A stretch of DNA of 43,328 nt from a virus, in the IMG/VR virus record IMGVR_UViG_3300010373_000073, positions 1 through 43,328 of that record. One strand, 5' to 3'. A program made the translations under genes and the position numbers. The first letter of the stretch is position 1. Every line of letters starts with the position of its first letter. Shown piece after piece: positions 5,953-12,428 of this stretch. The notes beneath the pieces were generated by a model. The model was not told where the DNA came from and did not search any database. It saw only the letters and a program-made list of their open reading frames with translations.

Positions 5953-6465
5953 ATGGATACAACACACGCGACGGCGGACACGCTCGACGCGTCGCTGCCC
6001 TCAGTGGCAGCCGCGCGTCTGCGCGGCTATCTCGCCGAGCGCAGAATCAGTCACAAGACATTTGGAGAGATGGTCGGGTGGGACCGTGGCCGATACCAGC
6101 TGCGCCTCGCCGGCAAGGTGCCCCTGAATCTGGCGGACCTCGAAGAGATCGAGGCCCGCGCCGGTATCAGCGCGATCTATCTCTTGACGGGTATCACCAA
6201 CAGTCCGCCGCTGCCCCCTTCAAGCGGACCTCGGCCCAGCCCTGTGCGGCGCCTCCGGCAAACAGGTCTGGCGGTCGTTCCAGCGGTTAACAATGACGAC
6301 GGCTTAAGTGACGATGCCCAGTACTACGTAACTTTGGCCGAGGACCTGCTCCCCCGGGTGGAATCGAACCACCAACCCTCCGGTTACTGGCTTTTTACAA
6401 CCCCTGTTGGATTATCTAAGTCTCCGGACGTCTGTTCTATAGAACAGGACCAGGTTGCAGCATGA
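5953..6465 (+). CDS. Immunity repressor with attP in its 3' end (virion form)
   Basis: 170 residues, ATG 5953 with AGGTG seven bases upstream. A helix-turn-helix fills about residues 20-75 (ARLRGYLAERRISHKTFGEM, then WDRGRYQLRLAGKVPLNLADLEEI). A Pro-rich linker leads to a C-terminal segment coded by the attP core. The protein ends Gln-Val-Ala-Ala, like an ssrA degradation tail read by ClpXP. In BPs/Brujita-type phages the unintegrated repressor is unstable because of such a tail, and integration removes it. Here codon 145 (TAC, 6385-6387) straddles the core edge. In the integrated form the host tRNA base should turn it into TAA (or TAG), leaving a stable 144-residue repressor. The int ATG overlaps the stop as ATGA. 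The truncation mechanism is inferred from family knowledge plus the visible reading frame. Confidence 0.85.
   Translation: MDTTHATADTLDASLPSVAAARLRGYLAERRISHKTFGEMVGWDRGRYQLRLAGKVPLNLADLEEIEARAGISAIYLLTGITNSPPLPPSSGPRPSPVRRLRQTGLAVVPAVNNDDGLSDDAQYYVTLAEDLLPRVESNHQPSGYWLFTTPVGLSKSPDVCSIEQDQVAA
6349..6386. other. attP common core (3' part of a tRNA gene)
   Basis: Read on the minus strand this 38-bp stretch is anticodon base 36 to discriminator 73 of a tRNA: T-A-A, anticodon-stem CCGGA, variable GGGTT, T-stem GGTGG, loop TTCGATT, CCACC, acceptor CGGGGGA, then G73. A72 with G73 and U36 fits tRNA-Asn best; an Arg tRNA with U36 is an alternative. No 5' tRNA half is present, so this is not a gene but the integration core that restores the host tRNA. 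It lies within the repressor gene, 76 bp before int. Confidence 0.85.
6432..6447. promoter_or_regulatory. 16-bp perfect palindrome between attP and int
   Basis: CTGTTCTATAGAACAG reads the same on both strands. It covers codons near the 3' end of the repressor and lies 15 bp before the int ATG. It could be a dimer-binding site for a regulator or a recombination directionality factor; its arms do not resemble the CACGCT operator. Confidence 0.5.
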
Positions 6466-7406
6466 TCACGAATCGCTGCGAAGAACCTGTAAACGCTCCC
6501 GCTACTGACGCCGTGATAGTAGACATCGGCGCTATGGAACGCGGACGTCTATTACCCGAAGAGTGGGGAGACGCGATCGCCGCGTGGACCGGATGGCTGA
6601 CCCTGCGGGGCATCAGCGAGAAAACCATCCGTCTGCGCCGCCAACATCTCCAGATGGTTGCCCGGCGGTCGGAAACCCTGGCGCCTCGTGAACTCACCCG
6701 CCCGCTGCTGGAGTCTGTGTTCGCGGGGCAGCGGTGGTCGGCGGAATACCGCAAAAGCATGCGCAGCTCCCTGGTGACGTTCTACGAGTGGGCGATCGCG
6801 TCCGGCGTCGCCGCCGACAACGTGGCGGACTGCCTGCCCAAGGTGAAGACGCCCCCGCCGAATCCCCGCCCGGCGCCCGATCATGTCTGGGCGCAGCTGC
6901 TCGCCCACGCACCCATGCGCGAGGCGATGATGGCCAAGCTGGCCTGCCACGTCGGGATGCGCCGCGACGAGGTCTGCCGCGCGCACCGCGACGATCTGAT
7001 CGAGGACCTGGGCGGGCACTCCCTGATCGTGCACGGAAAGGGCGGCAAGCAGCGCGTGGTGCCGCTCGACGCGGACACGGCGGCGCAAATCATGGACTTC
7101 TGCGACGGCGGCTTCCTGTTCCCCGGCCGCATCGACGGGCATATCAGCGCCCATCATGTCGGGAAGATCATCAGTGCATTGATGCCCCCCGGGTGGACGA
7201 TGCACAAGCTTCGGCACCGGTACGCAACCCGCGGCTACGCCGGCACCGGGAACCTCCGGGCCGTCCAGGAAGCACTCGGACATGCCTCGGTGGCGACTAC
7301 CCAGCGGTACACCGCTGTTTCCACCCGCGAGGTCCGCGCCGTGTCGGAGGCAGCGGGGGGGAAACTGCTCCTTTTCCCAGCCGCGGTCCCGGAAACAGGC
7401 GCATGA
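6462..7406 (+). CDS. int: Tyrosine-recombinase integrase
   Basis: 314 residues, ATG 6462 overlapping the repressor stop, with AGGACCAGG upstream. A SAM-like core-binding domain occupies about residues 35-130. The catalytic domain follows with all expected residues: R167 (G-M-R-R-D-E), K193/K196 in HGKGGKQR, H248-x2-R251 (HKLRHR), H274 (LGHAS) and Y283 (QRYTAV). It cuts and joins the attP core at 6349-6386 with the host tRNA gene. The short N-terminus, without a long arm-binding domain, matches the simple integrases of phages with integration-dependent immunity. Being translationally coupled to the repressor, both should be made from one transcript. Its C-terminus (PETGA) does not end in a clear ssrA-like Ala-Ala. 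Confidence 0.93.
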   Translation: MITNRCEEPVNAPATDAVIVDIGAMERGRLLPEEWGDAIAAWTGWLTLRGISEKTIRLRRQHLQMVARRSETLAPRELTRPLLESVFAGQRWSAEYRKSMRSSLVTFYEWAIASGVAADNVADCLPKVKTPPPNPRPAPDHVWAQLLAHAPMREAMMAKLACHVGMRRDEVCRAHRDDLIEDLGGHSLIVHGKGGKQRVVPLDADTAAQIMDFCDGGFLFPGRIDGHISAHHVGKIISALMPPGWTMHKLRHRYATRGYAGTGNLRAVQEALGHASVATTQRYTAVSTREVRAVSEAAGGKLLLFPAAVPETGA

Positions 7407-7720
7407 TGACGCCCATGAAAACGACATTGCTCATCGCCGCGGCCATCGCCGCTACCGCATGCGCGCCGTCCGTCCACGCTGACGACACCGACACGACCTA
7501 CCTCAACGCCCTGCACGGACACGGCATCAGCAATCAGAACGGCGACGCCGGGTTGATCGACCTGGCGCATAAAGTCTGCGCCGCGCTCGCGGACGGCATC
7601 AGCATGAACGCGCTCGAAGACGCGGGCGACATGAACGAGCGCAACGGGTTGTCCGATGACGACGTGAAGGTCATTGTCAAGGACGCCGCCGCTTCCTACT
7701 GCCCGGAATACATCCCGTAG
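7403..7720 (+). CDS. Secreted DUF732 protein (105 aa)
   Basis: ATG 7403 overlaps the int stop as ATGA; a second ATG follows directly. Residues 1-26 are a signal peptide (KTTLLIAAAIAATACAPSVHA). The A-T-A-C could act as a weak lipobox, or cleavage could follow V-H-A. The mature protein has the DUF732 pattern TYLNALHGHGIS ... HKVCAALADGIS ... DAAASYCPEY with two conserved cysteines. DUF732 proteins are exported small helical proteins typical of mycobacteria and their phages; their job is unknown. Coupling to int and the repressor means it should be expressed in lysogens, making it a candidate lysogenic-conversion protein. Confidence 0.85.
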   Translation: MMTPMKTTLLIAAAIAATACAPSVHADDTDTTYLNALHGHGISNQNGDAGLIDLAHKVCAALADGISMNALEDAGDMNERNGLSDDDVKVIVKDAAASYCPEYIP

Positions 7721-7733
7721 AGAGGGTGCGCCG

Positions 7734-8438
7734 ATGGACGAAACGGAGCTAGCGGCTACCGCAAAAGCGGATGCCTCCGATACTGAGTTGTTGCCGCCAA
7801 GGACGGTGCAGCGGCCGGAGCTCGCGTACAGCGCCGAGGACGAGACCGATGACTTCGGCGACCTCTGGAGTGAGGATGACGACCACGCCTACGCGTGGGG
7901 CACCGTCAAGATGTTCGCCGCGCTTATGGCGATCACTATGGCCGCGTCCGGGGTGGTCGGCTACGTGTGGTGGAGTCACCACCGCGGCGCGGCGCCGCTT
8001 CCACCGGTGACCTCGTCGGCGCCGAGCGCCTTGCCGTCGGGCCCCGACGACCGCATCGTGCCGTCGACGGCACCTCCAGTTCAGCCTCCGACGACGCACC
8101 CGCCGCGACCGCTGCAATTCGACTCCCGCGGTGTACCGATGATGCCTGATAACCCCACTGCGCCGGAGCTTCAGCAGATTCTCATTGCCGACCTGGATAA
8201 CGCCGGCATCCCGTATGCCGACCCGAGAGGCGCGGTAATCGATGCGGACAGCGTGTGTCAGTACCTGAAGAGCGGTCATCATCGTGGCAGCCAGATGTTC
8301 GCGTGGATACAACAGACTCATCCGGCGCTTACTTCTGATCAGGTGGGCAAGTTCGCGGGAGCGTCGGTCGGGGTTTACTGCCGCCAGTTCGGTTATCTGT
8401 TCAATCAAAGCGTCGGTAGCGATGACGCCACGTCCTAA
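7734..8438 (+). CDS. Membrane-anchored DUF732 protein (234 aa)
   Basis: The start ATG 7734 has AGAGGG 7-12 nt upstream; the open frame before it is shadow. An acidic cytoplasmic N-terminus (~58 residues; DETDDFGDLWSEDDDHAY) precedes one transmembrane helix (about 60-80, MFAALMAITMAASGVVGYVW). A long Pro/Ser/Thr linker follows, and a DUF732-like domain closes the protein (LQQILIADLDNAGIPYADP ... SVCQYLKSG ... SVGVYCRQF). The topology would put the DUF732 domain outside the membrane. It is 13 bp after the other DUF732 gene, and the two share the fold, so they probably form a pair displayed or secreted at the lysogen surface. Function unknown. Confidence 0.8.
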   Translation: MDETELAATAKADASDTELLPPRTVQRPELAYSAEDETDDFGDLWSEDDDHAYAWGTVKMFAALMAITMAASGVVGYVWWSHHRGAAPLPPVTSSAPSALPSGPDDRIVPSTAPPVQPPTTHPPRPLQFDSRGVPMMPDNPTAPELQQILIADLDNAGIPYADPRGAVIDADSVCQYLKSGHHRGSQMFAWIQQTHPALTSDQVGKFAGASVGVYCRQFGYLFNQSVGSDDATS

Positions 8439-8551
8439 GCACAAAGACGGCTAGTCGCGCCCGGCCAGCGTTACTATTCAGACGAGGCCGCCAGGTGCTG
8501 GGAACACCGGACGGCCCCTAACCGCCCCTGACAAGGACAGGAGGGCTAGCA
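8439..8551 (+). promoter_or_regulatory. Structured 113-bp leader of the following gene
   Basis: The largest gap in the rightward block. It holds a TACTAT box (8472-8477) that could be a -10 without a clear -35. A 12-bp imperfect hairpin follows (8486-8497 with 8505-8516, ten pairs, loop CTGGGAA), then a pyrimidine-rich stretch and AGGAGG ahead of GTG 8552. Similar hairpin leaders occur ahead of small genes in other actinophages as far as I recall. It may be a promoter-leader unit or a terminator followed by a restart. Confidence 0.5.
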
Positions 8552-8914
8552 GTGGATGCTACCGATATCACCGGCGTCGACCACCCAGTGATGGATCAAC
8601 GCACCGAGGTCATCTTCGGCGCACCCGTGCACGCGTGGAGCCGACCCCACCCGCGCGCCGAAACCAGCCCGGAAGGATTCCGCCGCAACCATTACCAGGT
8701 GGTGTGGCGTGATGGCGCCACCATCTACCAGAGTCACGCCGAGTACCCGATCACGGAGATGGAACGGGACATGTTCGTGAGCGTCATCGCGGTCATCCGC
8801 GCCACCCGGCGCGGTACACCGTGGCCGTTCGCCGGCATCGGCATCACCGACGCAGGCCCATCACCGTACGGCTGGCTGTGGGACGACACCGCAGAACTCG
8901 CCGAAGCCGACTAA
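8552..8914 (+). CDS. Conserved hypothetical protein (120 aa)
   Basis: GTG 8552 with AGGAGG nine bases upstream. It reads as a single alpha/beta domain: VIFGAPVHAWSRPHPRAETS, NHYQVVWRDGATIYQSHAEY, a helical ERDMFVSVIAVIRATRR, then GIGITDAGPSPYGWLWDD. No signal peptide or membrane segment. I recognise no family. The strong ribosome site and the separate structured leader suggest it is expressed independently of the repressor-int transcript. Confidence 0.65.
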   Translation: MDATDITGVDHPVMDQRTEVIFGAPVHAWSRPHPRAETSPEGFRRNHYQVVWRDGATIYQSHAEYPITEMERDMFVSVIAVIRATRRGTPWPFAGIGITDAGPSPYGWLWDDTAELAEAD

Positions 8915-8931
8915 ACCTAGGGGAGCAAAAC

Positions 8932-9060
8932 ATGGACGATGGCAAATGCCCAGACTGCGGCCATCTCAAGCTGTGCCATCTCACACCCGGCAACTGGGTC
9001 AACGGCGGTAGCTGCAACGTGTGCAGCTGTCAGGACCATTATTCCCGCAGCAAGACCTAA
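8932..9060 (+). CDS. 42-aa Cys-rich zinc-finger microprotein
   Basis: ATG 8932 with GGGGAG seven bases upstream. Cysteines are C6-x2-C9, C15, C28-x2-C31 and C33, with H11 and H16 between (CPDCGH ... LCH ... CNVCSC). It should bind zinc, possibly two ions. The CNVCSCQDHY end resembles the CSVSCKCPGY segment in the 83-aa protein at 9811. No known family; a nucleic-acid or protein adaptor is plausible. Confidence 0.7.
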   Translation: MDDGKCPDCGHLKLCHLTPGNWVNGGSCNVCSCQDHYSRSKT

Positions 9061-9067
9061 CGCATGG

Positions 9068-9074
9068 TTATCGG
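9068..9074 (+). repeat. Post-stop TTATCGG motif, copy 1
   Basis: TTATCGG begins exactly seven bases after the TAA at 9058-9060. The same heptamer at the same distance follows the stops at 9770 and 10062, and a variant TTATCAG (9524-9530) lies in the gap after the stop at 9504. Confidence 0.5.
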
Positions 9075-9108
9075 TAGGAAGTCACACCAGTAACAGGAGG
9101 TAGCAAAC

Positions 9109-9327
9109 ATGGACGACGTGTGGCATGTGCCATCAGATGAGAATTCAAACGAGATAGTCGAAATCCGCCCAAGCATCGTGATTAAGCCAGACGTTGCCCG
9201 CGACCTCATCATCCAGGGGATACGCGACGACCTCGGTGTCCCGTTTAACGGCGACCAGCTATTCGAGGGATGCATCAACCCACAGGAGCTTGCGAACGCG
9301 ATCTTGAACCGGCTGGCGGAGGGATAG
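9109..9327 (+). CDS. Small hypothetical protein (72 aa)
   Basis: ATG 9109 with a perfect AGGAGG 8-13 nt upstream. It reads MDDVWHVPSDENSNEIVEIR, then a helical segment VIKPDVARDLIIQGIRDDLG, and ends INPQELANAILNRLAEG. Acidic, soluble, no motif. Base composition is slightly less GC-rich than the structural genes, as is common for lysogeny-region accessory genes. No family recognised. Confidence 0.65.
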   Translation: MDDVWHVPSDENSNEIVEIRPSIVIKPDVARDLIIQGIRDDLGVPFNGDQLFEGCINPQELANAILNRLAEG

Positions 9328-9333
9328 GACGAG

Positions 9334-9504
9334 ATGAGCGAAATGGAAGCCCTGATAAAGACGTTGGACGCCGAGATTGCGGCTGTCCGCGGCAAGGGTG
9401 ATGCTGAGGCCGACCCGATCGAACGAGAGCTACTGTTCGCCCGCTGGGAGGGCTTGTGCCGTGCCCGTTTCCTAGCGAAGCACCCGGCGAGTTGCCTGAC
9501 GTAA
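9334..9504 (+). CDS. 56-aa helical hypothetical protein
   Basis: ATG 9334 lies six bases after the previous stop, with AGGACGAG just ahead. It starts MSEMEALIKTLDAEIAAVRG and ends FLAKHPASCLT. It is almost entirely helical and could form a coiled coil or dimer. The coding call rests on the ribosome site, spacing and amphipathic pattern; no family recognised. Confidence 0.6.
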   Translation: MSEMEALIKTLDAEIAAVRGKGDAEADPIERELLFARWEGLCRARFLAKHPASCLT

Positions 9505-9557
9505 GGCACGAATCAACGCGGATTTATCAGACAAACCCAGCAAATTTAGGAGCACGC

Positions 9558-9770
9558 ATGGACGTTGGACTTGGCTGGCAACTTGCAGCACGCGCTACAG
9601 AACGCAAGCTGGCTGGTACGAGCGAACGGATCGAGGAGATTGATCGGATGCTGTTTGATGCCGGGGTGCTGACCCTCGGCGCAACCACCAAGCAACTCCG
9701 CAAAGAAGCGGACAGCAAGATCATGGACGCCCGCGTGAAGCTAGAGCAGCTTCGCAAGCAGCTTTCGTAG
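9558..9770 (+). CDS. 70-aa helical hypothetical protein
   Basis: ATG 9558 with TTTAGGAGCACGC directly upstream. The product starts MDVGLGWQLAARATERKLAG and is a highly charged helical protein; EEIDRMLFDAGVL is followed by a C-terminal segment rich in K, E and L with heptad-like spacing, so a coiled coil is likely. The longer frame from 9456 overlaps the previous gene and is rejected. No family recognised. Confidence 0.65.
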   Translation: MDVGLGWQLAARATERKLAGTSERIEEIDRMLFDAGVLTLGATTKQLRKEADSKIMDARVKLEQLRKQLS

Positions 9771-9777
9771 CGCGACA

Positions 9778-9784
9778 TTATCGG
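9778..9784 (+). repeat. Post-stop TTATCGG motif, copy 2
   Basis: TTATCGG seven bases after the TAG at 9768-9770, the same geometry as the copies at 9068 and 10070. It lies 27 bp ahead of the next start. Confidence 0.5.
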
Positions 9785-9810
9785 CACTCAACGGAGGATG
9801 AAATCAAAGC

Positions 9811-10062
9811 ATGTCCGTTTACGAACTCCCCACTATCGCCGCTGACAGTTGGCAGGCCGCATGGTGCGCCCACTGTCCTCATCCGCTAGGTCACCATGGG
9901 CCGATGGGGCATTGCTTGGCTGACATCGAACACGAAACTTGCAGCGTTAGCTGCAAGTGCCCCGGCTACGAACCTGGTTCCAGCCCGTGCCCTGCCTGCT
10001 GGGAACCGCTTCCATCCGCAGACACGTCGCGTTGCCAAACCTGTGGTGTCGACCTGACGTAA
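9811..10062 (+). CDS. Cys-rich double zinc-ribbon protein (83 aa)
   Basis: ATG 9811; a GGAGG lies about 16 nt upstream, so initiation may be weak. Ten cysteines: C19-x2-C22, C35, C44-x3-C48-x-C50, C60-x2-C63 and C75-x2-C78. The last two pairs make a classical zinc ribbon (CPACWEPL ... CQTCGVDL); the first group resembles the 42-aa microprotein at 8932. It probably binds two or three zinc ions. It is the last rightward gene, only seven bases from the stop of the convergent late operon. Role unknown. Confidence 0.65.
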   Translation: MSVYELPTIAADSWQAAWCAHCPHPLGHHGPMGHCLADIEHETCSVSCKCPGYEPGSSPCPACWEPLPSADTSRCQTCGVDLT

Positions 10063-10069
10063 GGCGTAC

Positions 10070-10076
10070 TTATCGG
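10070..10076 (+). repeat. Post-stop TTATCGG motif, copy 3
   Basis: TTATCGG seven bases after the TAA at 10060-10062. Here it also codes the Arg-stop end of the convergent 50-aa gene, which could make this copy a coincidence. Confidence 0.35.
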
Positions 10077-10222
10077 CCCAGCGGCAGCGGGTCAACGCCG
10101 GCCGCCACCGCCACGAACAACAGCACCACCGCCGCGATAACGCCCATCGTGAGCAGCAGCAGCCCGAGCAGCACCGCGCTGGCGCAGAGCATCGTCCACG
10201 CAACGCCGATGGCGTTTCTCAT
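10070..10222 (-). CDS. 50-aa membrane microprotein after PPE
   Basis: ATG 10222 lies three bases after the PPE stop and the gene ends at TAA 10070. It starts MRNAIGVAWTM and is hydrophobic from about residue 8 to 42 (LLGLLLLTMGVIAAVVLLF), enough for one long or two short membrane helices, with a short polar end. As the last gene of the leftward operon and coupled to PPE, it could assist PPE membrane insertion or act in exclusion; this is inference. Confidence 0.65.
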   Translation of the reverse strand: MRNAIGVAWTMLCASAVLLGLLLLTMGVIAAVVLLFVAVAAGVDPLPLGR

Positions 10223-10225
10223 GGC

Positions 10226-11323
10226 TCAGCCTCCCGATGGGTTCCGCGGCGGCAACACTTTCGAGACGTGCCCGTACTCGGGTTCGGCTCGGACCTTGGC
10301 CTGGTTGCTGCGCATACCAGTGACGGGCATGAACGGGACGGCGGGGATCGCGGCCTGGTAGCGGTCTCGGTCGCGCGGCGCCGGCGCGCTCGGTGTGTAC
10401 GGGGTGTTTTGTGGTGGTGGCTGCGCCCAGGAGGGTGGTGTCGCGGCGCCCATCCATCGGCCGGCGTTTCCGGTGGCGGCCTTGACCGGCTCGGCCGCTG
10501 GGACGGTGACGTTGGCGCTGGTGTTGCCTCCGGTGGCGTGGCCGGCGTTGGCGATCGCCCGGGCGCTTTCGGTGGTGGCAGCGGTGATCATCGAAAACCC
10601 GAGCAGCCCAACGAGAAGCGAGATCCCGCTGTCGAGGTAGGCGCCGGACGAGATGAACCCGAGCCCGATGGGCGACGTCAGGAGGTCTGCCAGGTTGCCT
10701 AGTGGGTCGCCGGGGGTGAAGCCGGGGATGAGTTGCTGTATGAATTGCAGCAGCGTGGTCTGCGCCGGCGGCGCGGCCGGCGCAGCCGGGCTGCTTCCCG
10801 TGGTGGTCTGCGGTGCCGGGGTGAACTGCGGCAGCCCGGCCGTCGCGGCGCTCGATGCCGCGGCATAGGCGTTCATCGCGGCCGCGTCCTGCGCCCACAT
10901 CTCAGCGTACTGCGCTTCCACAGTGGCGATCGCGGGTGTGTTCTGGCCGAGCAGGTTCGTAGCGACCAACTGCAGCAAGAGAGTTCGGTTCACGGCGATC
11001 ACCGGTGGCGGCACCGTCGCGGCGAACGCCGACTCATACACTGCCGCGGCGGCGCTAGCTTGGGCGGCCGTTAATTCGGCTGATAACGCCGTAGACGTCA
11101 GCCAATGCCCGTAGCCGGTCGCTGTACGGATCATCGCCAACGATGACGGGCCAGTCCATATCGTCGAGATCTCCGCGATCGTTGACTGGTAGTGGGCCGC
11201 CGCCGTGGACAATTCGACCGCTAGCATGTTCCATGCTTGTCCTGCCTCGATTAGTGGGCCCGCGCCGGGCCCGGCGTAGATGAGGCCCGAGTTGATCTCG
11301 GGTGGGAACGCCGAGAAGTCCAT
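10226..11323 (-). CDS. PPE-family protein carried by the phage
   Basis: 365 residues. The start [20 protein letters not shown] is the canonical PPE N-terminus, with the Pro-Pro-Glu at 7-9. W56-x-G58 (STIWTGPSS) and the long helical hairpin through [19 protein letters not shown] match the ~160-residue PPE domain that pairs with PE proteins and is exported by ESX type VII systems. A Pro/Thr/Ala linker follows, then a hydrophobic segment ([15 protein letters not shown]), and a C-terminal G[11 protein letters not shown] like a degenerate PPE-SVP G-x2-S-V-P-x2-W motif. No PE partner is visible. It would have to use host PE, EspG chaperones and an ESX apparatus. It lies 13 bp after a membrane-protein gene at the end of the late operon. 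A PPE gene in a complete phage is unusual; acquisition from the host is the obvious origin. Confidence 0.93.
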   Translation of the reverse strand: MDFSAFPPEINSGLIYAGPGAGPLIEAGQAWNMLAVELSTAAAHYQSTIAEISTIWTGPSSLAMIRTATGYGHWLTSTALSAELTAAQASAAAAVYESAFAATVPPPVIAVNRTLLLQLVATNLLGQNTPAIATVEAQYAEMWAQDAAAMNAYAAASSAATAGLPQFTPAPQTTTGSSPAAPAAPPAQTTLLQFIQQLIPGFTPGDPLGNLADLLTSPIGLGFISSGAYLDSGISLLVGLLGFSMITAATTESARAIANAGHATGGNTSANVTVPAAEPVKAATGNAGRWMGAATPPSWAQPPPQNTPYTPSAPAPRDRDRYQAAIPAVPFMPVTGMRSNQAKVRAEPEYGHVSKVLPPRNPSGG

Positions 11324-11336
11324 CGCCAGCCCACGC

Positions 11337-11789
11337 TTACCTGTTCAAGTGCTCGCGCGCCGTGACGACCGCGGCCCGGGAATCCCGAACATCTTTCGCC
11401 GACAACTCCCCCGTATACCGGTCACCGTTCTTCGTCATACGGGACAGCAGCATCTCCACCACATCAATCAGAGAGAACGCCGCGATACGCACATTCCTTA
11501 GACCAGAACGACATTCGTCATAGTCATCGTGCAGGGCCTCGTAGCGAGCATCCGCGGACTCAAGGGCCGCGTGCTGCGCCGCCAGCTGTGCTTTCGCCAA
11601 CAGGTCGCGGCGGGTTTCGTCCGCGCTGAGGACAGCTTCCTCAGTTTCGTATCTGATGCGGGCCGTGTCGGCTTTGGTTTTATCCAGTTCGGCTCGGCGC
11701 ATGCGCCAACCGAAGAACCATTGGACGAGTCCGCTGGTGATAATGGCGACGATAAACGTGCCAACGAGTTGGAGAAACTGCTGGCTCAT
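11337..11789 (-). CDS. Membrane-anchored coiled-coil protein
   Basis: 150 residues from ATG 11789, overlapping the previous stop as ATGA. A single N-terminal membrane helix (about 5-27, [20 protein letters not shown]) is followed by a basic [10 protein letters not shown] and a long charged helix/coiled coil to about residue 95. A second amphipathic helix and a basic C-terminus follow. Positioned after the holin, it may be a lysis accessory such as a spanin-like or holin-regulating protein. The cytoplasmic or outer location of the coiled coil is not determined. Confidence 0.75.
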   Translation of the reverse strand: MSQQFLQLVGTFIVAIITSGLVQWFFGWRMRRAELDKTKADTARIRYETEEAVLSADETRRDLLAKAQLAAQHAALESADARYEALHDDYDECRSGLRNVRIAAFSLIDVVEMLLSRMTKNGDRYTGELSAKDVRDSRAAVVTAREHLNR

Positions 11790-12211
11790 TTCCGCGCCGG
11801 CTTAAACTGGGCGCGGAGTTTGGCGGATTGCGCGAACTTATATCCAGCGATGACGCACATCGGGGGCGCCTCCTGTAGGCCCATGTGCCCGAAGATGCCC
11901 TCAGCGAAAATGATTAGGCCCGCAGTCAGGAACACGAAGCCGCCCAGGAAGATGAGAGTGCTTGTGAGGCGCGGCCTGTTGTTGGCTATCGCCGCTAGTT
12001 GGGCTGCGGACAGGAGAACCAAGCAGATACCCAAGCCGGTCCCGTTATGCGGCAGCTGGTGAAAATACGACCAGGACGGCCCGTAAAAGTAGGCCGGTGA
12101 CAGGATGTACCACAACCCCAGAAGCTGCGCCAGGACAGCGAAATTGACGTATATCGACTTGTCCCACGCGCGCTCCGGCAGGAAGCTACTCGGGTCGACT
12201 GGCGGTGACAA
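11786..12211 (-). CDS. Three-helix membrane protein of the lysis region
   Basis: 141 residues starting MSPPVDPSSFLPERAWDKSI at ATG 12211, inside the end of the holin gene (26-nt overlap). Hydrophobic segments at about 20-43, 57-76 and 82-108 suggest three membrane spans, and the C-terminus is basic ([11 protein letters not shown]). Many mycobacteriophages have a second holin-like membrane protein beside the first. That role fits the context but is unproven. Confidence 0.75.
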   Translation of the reverse strand: MSPPVDPSSFLPERAWDKSIYVNFAVLAQLLGLWYILSPAYFYGPSWSYFHQLPHNGTGLGICLVLLSAAQLAAIANNRPRLTSTLIFLGGFVFLTAGLIIFAEGIFGHMGLQEAPPMCVIAGYKFAQSAKLRAQFKPARK

Positions 12212-12428
12212 GAGGGGACCCCTTCTGCCCGACGGTGATGCTGGATAGTGATGTCACCAGCGACAGCATCGCCCCCGAGATCGCCATGCCTGCAATGACT
12301 TTCCACGGCAGGTGCCAGGCATCGACGAGGGAGCCGCCCATGGCGGTCGCCGCGCCGATGCCCGCCCCGCGGATCACCAGCTCCAGGGTGCTCTTCCAGA
12401 AGGCGACGCTGAAGATGGTTTCGGACAT
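12186..12428 (-). CDS. Holin, r1t-type
   Basis: 80 residues. The N-terminal FSVAFWKSTLELVIRGAGIG matches the F-W-x3-L-E-R-x-I-R pattern of r1t-type holins. Two hydrophobic segments (about 20-40 and 44-66, VIAGMAISGAMLSLVTSLSS) are followed by a polar tail. The ATG at 12428 overlaps the previous stop (TGATG). It should form the pores that release lysin A to the cell wall. The family match is by eye; length and topology fit. Confidence 0.8.
   Translation of the reverse strand: MSETIFSVAFWKSTLELVIRGAGIGAATAMGGSLVDAWHLPWKVIAGMAISGAMLSLVTSLSSITVGQKGSPLVTASRPE

Noticed and set aside
6349-6386. A tRNA gene
   Set aside because: Only the 3' part (base 36 to 73) is present; the 5' half and D-arm are missing. 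It is the attP core.
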